From Micromonospora arborensis (GTDB taxonomy: Bacteria > Actinomycetota > Actinomycetes > Mycobacteriales > Micromonosporaceae), in the NCBI RefSeq assembly GCF_003205615.1, contig NZ_PYBV01000016.1, positions 250,171 through 314,170 of the forward strand: a stretch of 64,000 bases of DNA. The letters are read 5' to 3'. The position numbers and the translations under genes were made by a program. Positions within the stretch are counted from its first letter, which is position 1. Every line of letters starts with the position of its first letter. The notes below the pieces were generated by a model. That model was not told the origin of the DNA. It saw only the letters and a list, made by a program, of their open reading frames with translations, and ran no database searches. Shown here piece by piece: positions 24,530 through 33,593 of this stretch.

Positions 24530-24593
24530 GCCGTCACCTCGCTACGGGTGGCGCCGAGCGGCACCACAGCACTGATTCTGATGATCCGCTCGG

Positions 24594-25430
24594 TCACGAC
24601 TTACCCGCAATCCACAGGCTTGCGAAGACGAGCGCCACGATGCCGATCAGGAAGATCGCCAGACCCTCGGTGGACGGGCCGTACCGCCCGAGGTTGAACC
24701 CACCCTGGTCCTGGTTGTGCTTCAGCGTCTCCTGGATGTAGGCGATGATGTCGGCCTTCTGCTCCGGCCGAAGCTGGTTGTCGCCGAACACCGGCATGTT
24801 CTGCGGGCCGCTCAGCATCGCCGCGTAGATCTGGCGGTCGGTCGCGGGGTGCAGGCTCGGGGCGAACTTGCCCGAGGAGAGCGCACCGCCGCCACCACCG
24901 AACGCGTGGCACTGCGAGCAGTTGATCCGGAACAGCTCACCGCCGGCCGCGACGTTGCCGTCCTCGTGGAGGTCGTCGCCACCCGGCACGACCGGGCCGC
25001 CACCGAGCTCCTGGATGTACTGGGCGAGCTGACGGGTCTGCTCGTCGGTGAAGACCGGGGGCTTGCGGTGCGCCTGGGCCTCCTGGCGGGCCAGCGGCAT
25101 CCGCCCCGAGCTGACCTGGAACTCGACCGAGGCCGCGCCGACGCCGATCAGGCTCGGCCCGCGACCCTCGACACCCTGGGCGTTGCGACCGTGGCAGGTC
25201 ACGCAGCTCACGTCGAACAGCGCCTTGCCCTCGGCGGCGGCGCCGGTCAGCTGCGGGTTGTCCTGCGCCTGGGCACCCGGGGCGAAGACGGTGTAGGCGC
25301 CGCCGGCGAGCATCAGCGCGGCGATCAGCCGGACCGCGGCGCCCAGCCGGCGGCGGCCCCTGCTGCGCGCGGCGGGCCGCTCGCGCAACCGCGCGAGCAG
25401 ACCGCGTCGGCGGTCGTTGTCAGAAGTCAT
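24594..25430 (-). CDS. qcrC: Cytochrome bc1 complex diheme cytochrome c subunit
   Basis: The 278-residue QcrC carries two c-type hemes and passes electrons directly to the aa3 oxidase, replacing a soluble cytochrome c. Two heme motifs are present, CVTCH (about 76-80) and CSQCH (about 171-175), with methionine ligand candidates in SGRMPLA and PQNMPVFG. An N-terminal basic stretch and hydrophobic helix (30-55) form the export signal or anchor and a C-terminal helix (about 253-275) anchors it. The gene follows ctaE by 70 bases and precedes qcrA. The diheme form is diagnostic of actinobacterial bcc-aa3 supercomplexes. Confidence 0.95.
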   Translation of the reverse strand: MTSDNDRRRGLLARLRERPAARSRGRRRLGAAVRLIAALMLAGGAYTVFAPGAQAQDNPQLTGAAAEGKALFDVSCVTCHGRNAQGVEGRGPSLIGVGAASVEFQVSSGRMPLARQEAQAHRKPPVFTDEQTRQLAQYIQELGGGPVVPGGDDLHEDGNVAAGGELFRINCSQCHAFGGGGGALSSGKFAPSLHPATDRQIYAAMLSGPQNMPVFGDNQLRPEQKADIIAYIQETLKHNQDQGGFNLGRYGPSTEGLAIFLIGIVALVFASLWIAGKS

Positions 25431-25500
25431 GAGCGGTGTCCTTAACCGGTTGGACCTGTCTCAGGGGACGGAGCAGCAGCGCGGAATGTGACGCGCAAGA

Positions 25501-26100
25501 TCACTGGAGCCAGTAGATCATGGCGTACAGCCCGATCCACACGACGTCGACGAAGTGCCAGTAGTACGACACGACGATCGCCGAGGTCGCCTGCGCCGGA
25601 GTGAACCGGCCCATGGTCGTACGGACCATGAAGATGATGAAGGCGATCAGACCGCCGGTCACGTGCAGGCCGTGGAAGCCGGTGGTCAGGTAGAACACCG
25701 ACCCGTACCCGTCTCCGTTGATCTTGATGCCGTCCTCGACCAGGTGCCGGTACTCGTTCAGCTGGCCGAGCACGAAGATCAGGCCCATCACGAAGGTGAC
25801 GGTGAACCAGCGCCGCAGCGCGTGCACGTCACCCTTCTCCGCCGCGAAGACGCCGAGCTGGCACGTCACGGAGGACAGCACCAGGATCACCGTGAAGGTG
25901 GTCGCGTACGGGATGTTCAGCGATTCGGTGTGCTTCTCCCACTGCTCCGGCGCAGCCGCGCGGATGGAGAAGTACATCGCGAACAGAGCCGCGAAGAACA
26001 TGAGTTCGCTGGAGAGCCACACGATCGTCCCGACGCTGACCATGTTCGGTCGGGTCAGAGAGTGGATCCGGCTCTTGTCAATGGCTGGGGCCGCAGTCAC
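25501..26100 (-). CDS. ctaE: Cytochrome c oxidase subunit III
   Basis: The 199-residue subunit III of the aa3 oxidase, with five transmembrane helices. Conserved features are [17 protein letters not shown] near residues 28-44, [11 protein letters not shown] in the fourth helix region and [14 protein letters not shown] at the C-terminus. The GTG at 26100 is the start. It is the first gene of the ctaE-qcrC-qcrA-qcrB set and is divergent from the ctaG-like gene. The shared 108-bp intergenic region holds both promoters; an AT-rich patch (CAATAATG) sits just upstream of ctaE. Confidence 0.95.
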   Translation of the reverse strand: MTAAPAIDKSRIHSLTRPNMVSVGTIVWLSSELMFFAALFAMYFSIRAAAPEQWEKHTESLNIPYATTFTVILVLSSVTCQLGVFAAEKGDVHALRRWFTVTFVMGLIFVLGQLNEYRHLVEDGIKINGDGYGSVFYLTTGFHGLHVTGGLIAFIIFMVRTTMGRFTPAQATSAIVVSYYWHFVDVVWIGLYAMIYWLQ

Positions 26101-26195
26101 GCCGTCATTATTGCCCCTGACCGGGGCCCGCGATCAGCGGGGGGCCAAACCTGCGCCATCCGTGGCCCGAGCGTCAGGGTCCGGTTCGCCTGGCC

Positions 26196-26201
26196 TAGCC
26201 T
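26196..26201 (+). promoter_or_regulatory. -10 box of leaderless promoter for ctaG-like gene
   Basis: TAGCCT is seven bases before GTG 26209, with the A-rich spacer GAAAAGC that contains no ribosome binding site. It lies in the divergent ctaE/ctaG intergenic region. Confidence 0.6.
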
Positions 26202-26208
26202 GAAAAGC

Positions 26209-27129
26209 GTGCTGCACGTCGATTCGATCTTAGCCGCCACCTCGGCCCCGCCGCCGTTCACCGTCGGCACGGTGCTGACCGAGACCCGCCTGGACAGTTG
26301 GCTGGCCCTCGGCCTGGTGCTCGCCGCCGGCCTGTACCTCTACGGGGTGTACCGGCTGCGCCTTCGTGGCGACCGCTGGCCGATCACCCGTACCGTGTTC
26401 TTCCTCGGCCCCGGGCTGGGCGGAATCGCGCTGGTCACGGTCAGCGGACTGCACGCGTACGACACCGCGCTGCTGTCCGTGCACATGATCCAGCACATGG
26501 TGTTGTCCATGGTGGCGCCGATCTTCCTGGCGCTGGGCGCGCCGATGACCCTGGCCCTGCGCACCCTGCCGGTCGGGCCGCGCAAGCGCCTGCTGGCGAT
26601 CGTGCACAGTCGCGTCGCCCGGGTCTACAGCTTCCCGCTGGTGGCGTTCGCCATCTTCGTGGTCAACCCGTTCGCCCTGTACTTCAGCGACCTGTACCGC
26701 TTCACCCTCGAACACGCCTGGGCGCACGAGCTGGTGCACGCGCACTTCATCATGACCGGCTGCGTGTTCTTCTGGCCGCTGCTCGGCCTCGACCCGCTGC
26801 CCGGCCGCTGGCCGTACCCGGCGCGTGCGCTGCTGATGCTGCTCTCCGTGCCGTTCCACACCGTGCTCGGCCTCACCATCATGCAGAGCAGCACGCTCTT
26901 CGGCGGCGACTGGTACCCGTCGCTCAACCTGAGCTGGGTCGACCCGTGGGAGGACCAGGTGGTCGCCGGCGGCATCCTCTGGGCCGGCGGCGAGTTCGTC
27001 AGTGTGACCATGCTCGCGGTGCTGGTGGTCCAGTGGGTCAAGCAGTCCGAGCGGGAGGCCCGCCGGGTCGACCGCGAGCTCGACCGCCAGGAGGCCCGCG
27101 AGCGCGCCGCCGACGCCGCGGCCGCCTGA
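26209..27129 (+). CDS. Cytochrome c oxidase assembly protein, CtaG family (Caa3_CtaG)
   Basis: A 306-residue membrane protein of the caa3-type CtaG family, implicated in assembling the copper centres of cytochrome oxidase. Seven hydrophobic helices are predicted. Conserved histidines occur in SVHMIQHMVLSMVAP, HAWAHELVHAHFIMTG and the PFHTVLGL segment, fitting a copper-related role. The GTG at 26209 is chosen because a -10 box sits seven bases upstream; the frame remains open far upstream but that region belongs to the divergent ctaE. The C-terminal 40 residues are charged and cytoplasmic. Placement beside ctaE supports an oxidase role. Confidence 0.88.
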   Translation: MLHVDSILAATSAPPPFTVGTVLTETRLDSWLALGLVLAAGLYLYGVYRLRLRGDRWPITRTVFFLGPGLGGIALVTVSGLHAYDTALLSVHMIQHMVLSMVAPIFLALGAPMTLALRTLPVGPRKRLLAIVHSRVARVYSFPLVAFAIFVVNPFALYFSDLYRFTLEHAWAHELVHAHFIMTGCVFFWPLLGLDPLPGRWPYPARALLMLLSVPFHTVLGLTIMQSSTLFGGDWYPSLNLSWVDPWEDQVVAGGILWAGGEFVSVTMLAVLVVQWVKQSEREARRVDRELDRQEARERAADAAAA

Positions 27130-27233
27130 GCTGCCCGGACGGTACGCCCCGCGGCGGCGCCGGGCGGGATGTCGGCTACGTCACGTCGACCGGTACGATC
27201 GGCGGGCAGCTACGAGGTGGGAGCCTGTCAGCC

Positions 27234-27629
27234 ATGAGCGATCGTCTGTGTACCGTCCTGCTCTACAGCGACGACCCGCAGGTCCGTGACCAGATGCGGA
27301 TGGCCGTCGGCACTCGACCCGCGCCCGGGCTGCAGATCGAGTTCGTCGACGCGTCGACCTACGCGGAGACCATCCGGCTGGTCGACGACTACGAGATCGA
27401 CCTGCTGCTGCTCGACGGTGAGGCGAGCCCGGGCGGCGGCATCGGCATCGCCCGGCAGATCAAGGACGACCGGGACGACGCTCCCCCGACCTGCCTGGTG
27501 ATCGCCCGCGCCGCCGACCGATGGCTCGCCGCGTACGCCGAGGTCGACGCGACGCTGGTGCACCCGCTCGACCCGGTGACCACCGGCGGCACGGTGGCCG
27601 AGTTGCTGCGGACGCACGCACCCGCCTGA
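27234..27629 (+). CDS. Atypical single-domain receiver-like protein
   Basis: A 131-residue protein with the CheY-like fold and no output domain. It keeps the acidic pocket (DD in YSDDPQ, about 12-13) and the candidate phosphoacceptor aspartate in [13 protein letters not shown]. The conserved Thr/Ser appears as Ala (LVIARAAD) and the invariant lysine as His (TLVHPLDP), so normal phosphorylation switching is doubtful. It may be a pseudo-receiver that works by binding. It sits between the ctaG-like gene and trpD, as similar receiver-like genes do in Streptomyces, from memory. A possible -10 TACGAT lies about 40 bases upstream. Confidence 0.82.
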   Translation: MSDRLCTVLLYSDDPQVRDQMRMAVGTRPAPGLQIEFVDASTYAETIRLVDDYEIDLLLLDGEASPGGGIGIARQIKDDRDDAPPTCLVIARAADRWLAAYAEVDATLVHPLDPVTTGGTVAELLRTHAPA

Positions 27630-27720
27630 CGTCCCCAAGCTCTCCGGCACCTCCACGGCGCCGGGTCTCCTCGGCGCCGATTCCAGCCCACCCGCACTTC
27701 GCACGCTCGGGAGGCCCGCC

Positions 27721-28767
27721 ATGGGCGATCGGACCTGGCCGCACCTGCTCAACGCGCTGCTGCTCGGCGAGGAGCTCTCCACCGCCGACACCGCCTGGGC
27801 GATGGACGAGATCATGACCGGCTCGGCGAGCGCGGTGCAGATCGCCACCTTCGCCGTGGCGCTGCGGGCCAAGGGTGAGACCCCGGCCGAGCTGGCCGGT
27901 CTGGTGGAGGCGATGCTGGGTCGCTCGGTCCCGGTGGTGCTCCCCGAGGAGCTGCGCCGCACCGCGCTCGACGTGGTCGGCACCGGCGGTGACCTCGCCC
28001 ATACGGTCAACATCTCCACGATGACGGCGCTGGTGGTCGCCGGCGCGGGCGTCCGCGTCGTCAAGCACGGCAACCGGGCCGCCTCGTCCCTGTGTGGCAC
28101 CGCCGATTTGCTGGAGTTCCTCGGCATTCCGCTGGATCTCGGCCCGGAGCAGGTCGCCCGCTGTGTCGAGGAGGCCGGCATCGGGTTCTGCTTCGCGGCC
28201 CGGTTCCACCCCGGGATGCGCCACGCCGGCCCGATCCGCCGCGAGGTGGGGGTGCCCACCTTCTTCAACTTCCTCGGCCCGCTGACCAACCCGGCCCGGC
28301 CCCGCGCCGGCGCGGTCGGCTGCTTCGACCTGCGGATGGCCCCGGTGATGGCCAGCGTCTTCGCGGCCCGCGGGGACTCGGCGATCGTGCTGCGCGGCGA
28401 GGACGGGCTGGACGAGTTCACCACCGCCGCACCGACCCGGGTCTGGGTGGCCCAGGGCGGCACCGTACGCGAGGCTGTGCTGGACGCGACGGACCTCGGG
28501 GTACCCCGGTCCACCCTCGCGGACCTGCGGGGCGGTGACGCCACGTACAACGCCGGCGTGGCCCGTCGCCTGCTGGCCGGCGAGACGGGCCCGGTCCGGG
28601 ACGCGGTGCTGGTCAACGCCGCCGCGGCGCTCGCCACCCAGGGTCCACTCGACGGCGACCTGACCGAGGCGCTGCGCGCCGGCCTGGACCGCGCGGCCGA
28701 GTCGATCGACTCCGGCGCGGCCGCCGCGACCCTGGACCGCTGGATCGAGACCGCCACCACCGTGTGA
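27721..28767 (+). CDS. trpD: Anthranilate phosphoribosyltransferase
   Basis: Joins anthranilate and PRPP in the second step of tryptophan synthesis. The 348-residue protein has the family landmarks: [17 protein letters not shown] (PRPP loop, about 86-102), KHGNRAASS (about 117-125), FARRFHP-type segment [11 protein letters not shown] (about 158-168), and the metal-binding acidic pair in GEDGLDEFT (about 222-230). GGGAGG is six bases before the ATG. No other trp gene is near, as in other actinobacteria where trpD lies beside the ctaE-qcr genes. No attenuator-like Trp codons are visible upstream. Confidence 0.95.
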   Translation: MGDRTWPHLLNALLLGEELSTADTAWAMDEIMTGSASAVQIATFAVALRAKGETPAELAGLVEAMLGRSVPVVLPEELRRTALDVVGTGGDLAHTVNISTMTALVVAGAGVRVVKHGNRAASSLCGTADLLEFLGIPLDLGPEQVARCVEEAGIGFCFAARFHPGMRHAGPIRREVGVPTFFNFLGPLTNPARPRAGAVGCFDLRMAPVMASVFAARGDSAIVLRGEDGLDEFTTAAPTRVWVAQGGTVREAVLDATDLGVPRSTLADLRGGDATYNAGVARRLLAGETGPVRDAVLVNAAAALATQGPLDGDLTEALRAGLDRAAESIDSGAAAATLDRWIETATTV

Positions 28768-28797
28768 CCGGTGGCCGGGGATTTGTCGGACCCGCGT

Positions 28798-28823
28798 GGA
28801 AAACTACAGCCGAGTAGTTCTCC
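28798..28823. promoter_or_regulatory. 10-bp inverted repeat upstream of zinc-ribbon gene
   Basis: GGAAAACTAC / GTAGTTCTCC match at nine of ten positions across a six-base spacer. It is 31 bases after trpD and 65 bases before the small zinc-ribbon gene. It is A/T-rich for this genome, which fits an operator overlapping a promoter better than a terminator. Confidence 0.4.
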
Positions 28824-28887
28824 GTTCCCGTGGTGCGCCGCTGTCGCTCCCGGGGGCGGGTCAACCTGACGTGCGAAGGAGACGCCC

Positions 28888-29094
28888 ATGTCGCACCGCG
28901 AGCTCTACTGCGACGTCTGCGAGGGCGTGGCACCGTTCGAGGCGCCGCCCTGCGTCGACGGCCACGACACCGATTGTCCCGAGCTGATCTGCACCGGTTG
29001 CGGCGCCGCCGTGGTGATCGCCACGTTCGCCTACCCCGTCACCCGGCTGGCCGACCGCCGACGTCACCAGCCCGTCCGCCGCCACGCCGCCTGA
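28888..29094 (+). CDS. Small zinc-ribbon-like protein
   Basis: A 68-residue hypothetical protein. The ATG at 28888 follows GAAGGAGA with seven bases between, a strong ribosome binding site. Two Cys pairs, CDVC (8-11) and CTGC (35-38), with an intervening CVDGHDTDC cluster rich in His/Cys, suggest one zinc ribbon. The C-terminus is basic (RLADRRRHQPVRRH), which would suit nucleic-acid or protein binding. It lies between trpD and the convergent ctaF gene. Function is not known. Confidence 0.75.
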   Translation: MSHRELYCDVCEGVAPFEAPPCVDGHDTDCPELICTGCGAAVVIATFAYPVTRLADRRRHQPVRRHAA

Positions 29095-29205
29095 GACCAC
29101 CACCGGCCCCCGGCCGGCCGCGTTCCGCCCTCGCCTCGGTCGCGCAGCGTCTCGGTCATCCGACCACCGGCACGGCCACGACGCACGGGCGGCCGGCCGG
29201 AAACT

Positions 29206-29239
29206 CGAAGGCCCGCTCCCTGAGGGGAACGGGCCTTCG
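29206..29239. terminator. Bidirectional terminator before ctaF 3' end
   Basis: Ten-base perfect arms CGAAGGCCCG / CGGGCCTTCG enclose a 14-base loop. It sits between the convergent zinc-ribbon gene (ends 29094) and ctaF (ends 29276). Confidence 0.7.
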
Positions 29240-29275
29240 TGGTGTACGGGTCGGTCGCGACGGCGACCGGGTGGA

Positions 29276-29701
29276 TCAGTGCTCGGCGGTGCGGCGGGTG
29301 CCGGTGTAGTACTCGAACAGCAGCCCGCAGGCGGAGAAGATGACCGCCAACAGACCGGCGCCGATCAGCCAGAACTGCCAGAACACCATGCCCAGCGCGG
29401 CGATCGCGGCGGCCAGCGCCAGACCGAACGGCCAGTAGCTGCCCGGGCTGAAGAAGCCGACCTCGCCGGCGCCGTCAGCGATCTCGGCGTCCGCACGGTC
29501 CTCCGGGCGCAGGTCGATCCGGCGGGAGACGAACCAGAAGAAGCCACCGCACATCGTGCAGAGCAGGAAGGACAGCAGCAGGGCGACGGTCCCCACCCAC
29601 TCGACGCCACCCGACTCGCCGTGCGTCCACGTGCCGTAGAGGATGGTGGCACCGAAAAGGAACCCGGCGATGATCAGGAAGATACGCCACTCGGTCTTCA
29701 T
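29276..29701 (-). CDS. ctaF: Cytochrome c oxidase subunit IV (actinobacterial type)
   Basis: The 141-residue actinobacterial subunit IV, with four transmembrane helices (about 5-23, 35-57, 85-103, 105-128) and the conserved loop SPGSYWPF that precedes the third helix. It stabilises the aa3 oxidase. It starts nine bases after the ctaC stop, so the two are co-transcribed. The gene for subunit I (ctaD), which in Streptomyces lies between ctaC and ctaF, is not here; M. tuberculosis has the same ctaC-ctaF arrangement with ctaD elsewhere. Confidence 0.92.
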   Translation of the reverse strand: MKTEWRIFLIIAGFLFGATILYGTWTHGESGGVEWVGTVALLLSFLLCTMCGGFFWFVSRRIDLRPEDRADAEIADGAGEVGFFSPGSYWPFGLALAAAIAALGMVFWQFWLIGAGLLAVIFSACGLLFEYYTGTRRTAEH

Positions 29702-29710
29702 GCGGCTGCC

Positions 29711-30682
29711 TCAGCTTCCCGTGCGGGCCGGAACGTCGTCCGGGTTGAAGTTGTCCTGCGTCCGCCGGGTGTCGAACGGCTGCGTGGTCCCCGCGTACGG
29801 CTGCTCACCGATCTCGGTCAGCGCGTCCTGGGTCGACTTGCCGGCCTGCTTGGCGGCCAGGAACTGGTCGTACTTCTCCGGCGAGACCACCCGCAGCTCG
29901 AAGTTCATGAACGCGTGGTAGCTGCCGCACAGCTCGGCGCAGCGCCCGACGTAGGCGCCCTCGGCGTCCAGGCTGGAAACCTCGAACACGTTGCGGATCT
30001 TGCCCGGCATGACGTCCCGCTTGAACAGCAGCTCCGGCACCCAGAACGAGTGGATGACGTCGCGGCTGGTCTCCTCGAAACGGATCGACCGGTTGGTCGG
30101 AAGCACCAGCACCGGGATGACCTCGCTGGTGCCGAGCGTCGACGCCGTGGTGCGGGCCTCGGTGCCCTGGCCGTCGCGGTAGTTGAACTGCCAGTTCCAC
30201 TTGAAGGCGACGACCTCGACCGTGACGTCCGGGTTCTTCGACAACTTGTCGACGTCGGTCTGCACGATCGCCGTGTAGTAGAAGAGCACGGAGACGATCA
30301 GGATCGGCGCGATGGTGTAGAGGAACTCCATCGGCATGTTGTAGCGGGTCTGCACCGGCAGCGCGTTGCCACGCTTGCGGTAGCGCACGACGCACCAGAA
30401 GATCAGGCCCCACACGAAGACGCCGACGGCGAGCGCCGCGATGCAGGAGGCGATCCACAGGTCGTACATCCGCTTGGACTCCGCCGAGATGCCGCCCTGC
30501 GGCCAGCCGAAGCCGTGGAACGTCTGACCGACGTCACAGCCGGTGAGCAGAACCAGCAGCGCCACGCCACCGAGACCGAGCCCGGCCAACCGACCAGCTC
30601 CACGCCCCCGGCGTCCACCGACCCCTGGCGAAGCGCTGTGTCGTACGGCCGACGGCCGTACCTCCGAACTCCTTGCGACCAC
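29711..30682 (-). CDS. ctaC: Cytochrome c oxidase subunit II
   Basis: The 323-residue copper-A subunit of the aa3 oxidase. It has a long basic N-terminus and a lipoprotein signal ending in LLTGC (about residues 45-49), two transmembrane helices (about 78-100 and 120-142), and a periplasmic cupredoxin domain. The CuA ligands are visible in SFWVPEL (His just before) and CAELCGSYHAFM (two Cys, Glu, His, Met; about 249-260). GTG 30682 follows a GGGAGG site. It is divergent from the desulfurase gene; a possible minus-strand -10 box TAATCT lies at 30757-30762. Confidence 0.94.
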   Translation of the reverse strand: MVARSSEVRPSAVRHSASPGVGGRRGRGAGRLAGLGLGGVALLVLLTGCDVGQTFHGFGWPQGGISAESKRMYDLWIASCIAALAVGVFVWGLIFWCVVRYRKRGNALPVQTRYNMPMEFLYTIAPILIVSVLFYYTAIVQTDVDKLSKNPDVTVEVVAFKWNWQFNYRDGQGTEARTTASTLGTSEVIPVLVLPTNRSIRFEETSRDVIHSFWVPELLFKRDVMPGKIRNVFEVSSLDAEGAYVGRCAELCGSYHAFMNFELRVVSPEKYDQFLAAKQAGKSTQDALTEIGEQPYAGTTQPFDTRRTQDNFNPDDVPARTGS

Positions 30683-30845
30683 CTGGTCCTGCCTCCCTAG
30701 CGCGCCGCGGTGCGTCTTTCCTCAGCACCGGCGGCAAAGGCGTCACCGACGGTCGCAGATTACTCGACCATGACGGGCTCGACCGTGGTGGGGTCACTGT
30801 CCACCCCCCATCGGGGGGATCCTGGGCATACCACCGCGATAGCGT

Positions 30846-30921
30846 GTGGATCTGTGAGCGCGAGGAGTGAGCAGGGGTTGCGAGCCCCGCAGTCGCGAAC
30901 AAAAGGCGGATCTGTGAGCGC
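30846..30921. repeat. Direct repeat GGATCTGTGAGCGC flanking GTGAGCG leader
   Basis: The 14-mer GGATCTGTGAGCGC occurs at about 30848-30861 and 30908-30921. The second copy contains the desulfurase GTG start; the first contains an in-frame GTG 60 bases earlier. The sequence between includes a small GGGGTT/AGCCCC hairpin. From memory, similar GTGAGCGCGAGGAGTGAGC strings recur between Micromonospora genes. The rest of 30683-30913 holds a CCCCCC/GGGGGG dyad (30804-30818) and a -10-like TAGCGT (30840-30845). Confidence 0.5.
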
Positions 30922-32065
30922 TTCCCCGGTCTACCTGGACGCGGCTACTGCCGCGCCGATGCATCCGGTCGCACGGCAGGCGCTGTTGGCCGCCTTCGAC
31001 GACGGCTGGGCCGACCCGGGCAAGCTCTACACCCAGGCCCGCCGGGCGCGGCAACTGCTCGACGCCGCCCGCGAGGCCACCGCCCTGACGCTCGGCGTCC
31101 GCGCCGACGAGGTGTCCTTCACCCCCAGCGGTACGACCGCAGCGCACGGTGCGGTGCTCGGCGGCCTGTCGGGGCGGCATCGGGTCGGGTCGACGCTGGT
31201 GCACTCGGCGATCGAGCATTCGGCGGTGTTGCACGCCGCGGAGCGGCACGTCGCCACGGGCGGGACCGTTACCGGGGTGCCGGTCGACCGGCTGGGCCGA
31301 CTGGATCTGACCGCGTGGTCGGCCGCCGTACGCGCGCCCGGGGTCGCGCTGGCCGCGCTGATCACCGCCAGTCACGAGGTGGGCACCGTGCAACCGGTCG
31401 CCGAGGCGGCCGCCGCGTGTGCCGAGGTGGGGGTGCCGCTCTACGTGGACGCCGCGCAGTCGGTTGGCCGGGTGCCCGTGCCGGCCGGCTGGTCGGTGCT
31501 CACCGCGAGCGCCCACAAGTGGGGCGGCCCGCCCGGGGTGGGGGTACTGGCGGTCCGTAAGGGCACCCGCTGGGAGTCACCGTGGCCGGCCGACGAGCGG
31601 GAGGGTGGGCGTACCCCCGGGGTGGTGAATCTGCCCGCGGTGGTGGCGGCGGCGGCGAGCCTGCGGGCGGCGGCGGCCGACGCGGCGGCCGAGGCGACCC
31701 GGCTGGCCCCGCTGGTGGACCGGATCCGGGCGCGGGTCGCGGCGGAGGTGCCCGACGTGGAGGTGGTCGGCGACCCGGTGCTCCGGCTCCCCCACCTGGT
31801 CACCTTCTCGTGCCTGTACGTCGACGGCGAAGCGCTGCTGCACGCCCTGGACCGGCGGGGCTTCGCCGTGTCGTCCGGGTCGTCCTGCACCTCGTCCACG
31901 CTGCGCCCGTCTCACGTGTTGGAGGCGATGGGGGTGCTCTCGCACGGCAACGTGCGGGTCAGCCTGCATCGGGAGACGACCGAGGCGGACGTCGAGCGGT
32001 TCCTCACCGAGCTGCCCGGAATCGTCGCCGATTTGCGCGCCGAGGCTGGGGTGGTGGGGCTGTGA
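30914..32065 (+). CDS. Cysteine desulfurase (class V aminotransferase, NifS/IscS type)
   Basis: Removes sulfur from cysteine as an enzyme persulfide using pyridoxal phosphate. The 383-residue protein has the PLP lysine K202 in TASAHKWGGP, the cofactor-stacking His in ASHEVGT, and the catalytic Cys C325 in the IscS-like loop SSGSSCTSSTLRPSHVL. GTG 30914 follows GGCGGA; an in-frame GTG at 30854 would add 20 residues with no family similarity. It is directly followed by a TusA-type carrier, so it probably feeds a sulfur relay for thiolated tRNA or a sulfur-containing cofactor rather than the main Suf system. Mycobacteria have asnB at the equivalent place. Confidence 0.9.
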   Translation: MSASPVYLDAATAAPMHPVARQALLAAFDDGWADPGKLYTQARRARQLLDAAREATALTLGVRADEVSFTPSGTTAAHGAVLGGLSGRHRVGSTLVHSAIEHSAVLHAAERHVATGGTVTGVPVDRLGRLDLTAWSAAVRAPGVALAALITASHEVGTVQPVAEAAAACAEVGVPLYVDAAQSVGRVPVPAGWSVLTASAHKWGGPPGVGVLAVRKGTRWESPWPADEREGGRTPGVVNLPAVVAAAASLRAAAADAAAEATRLAPLVDRIRARVAAEVPDVEVVGDPVLRLPHLVTFSCLYVDGEALLHALDRRGFAVSSGSSCTSSTLRPSHVLEAMGVLSHGNVRVSLHRETTEADVERFLTELPGIVADLRAEAGVVGL

Positions 32066-32067
32066 CG

Positions 32068-32295
32068 ATGCCGGACGAAGTGATCGACTGCCGGGGGCAG
32101 CGCTGCCCGCTGCCCGTGATCGCGGCGGCCCGACGGCTGCCGCAGGTGCCGGTGGGCACGGTGGTCCGGGTGCTCGCCGACGACCCTGCGGCGGCGGTCG
32201 ACATTCCCGCCTGGTGCCGGATGCGCGGTCAGGAGTTTCTCGGGTCGGTCAACGGCCCCGAAGGCCCCGCCTACGACGTCCGCCGCCAACACTGA
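32068..32295 (+). CDS. TusA/SirA-family sulfur carrier protein
   Basis: A 75-residue sulfur carrier. The signature CRGQRCPLPVI (residues 8-18) contains the cysteine C13 that would receive persulfide sulfur, followed by the beta-alpha-beta-alpha fold ending in SVNGPEGPAYDVRR. ATG 32068 is used, but GTG 32062, which overlaps the desulfurase stop as GTGA, is equally possible and would add two residues. The overlap makes the two genes a translationally coupled sulfur-transfer pair. The final acceptor enzyme is not in the window. Confidence 0.9.
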   Translation: MPDEVIDCRGQRCPLPVIAAARRLPQVPVGTVVRVLADDPAAAVDIPAWCRMRGQEFLGSVNGPEGPAYDVRRQH

Positions 32296-32325
32296 CAACC
32301 CCCGCCCCGCCCCGCCCCGCCCCGG

Positions 32326-32394
32326 CGATCTTGCACTTTCTGCGGCGACAAAACGCATGAAAACCGCGAACCGGCGACACAATGTGCAAGATCG
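32326..32394. repeat. Palindrome P2 between convergent tusA and adoK
   Basis: Arms CGATCTTGCAC (32326-32336) and GTGCAAGATCG (32384-32394) are perfect over 11 bases and continue imperfectly inward. The 47-base interior is relatively A-rich. A run of CCCGC repeats (about 32301-32324) precedes it on the plus strand, and the adoK transcript side is C-rich as well. It probably functions in termination of both genes. Confidence 0.6.
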
Positions 32395-32415
32395 GCGAGG
32401 ATGGGGGGGTGGGAA

Positions 32416-33432
<1,017 letters not shown>

Positions 33433-33545
33433 CTACCGGCCGGGCAACCCGACATCGACCCGTCGGTCGGTCATCGGCAACCGGCCCGACACCGCCGCTT
33501 CTTCGACCATTCCCAACGGGTCCGACTTCACACCAATACGACAGC

Positions 33546-33569
33546 GGGGCCGTCCCGAAGGACGGCCCC
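33546..33569. terminator. Terminator after erpA
   Basis: Ten-base perfect arms GGGGCCGTCC / GGACGGCCCC with the stable tetraloop CGAA. It is 24 bases past the erpA stop on the minus strand, upstream of adoK. Confidence 0.75.
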
Positions 33570-33593
33570 GTCTGTGCTGGTGGATGGCGTGAC

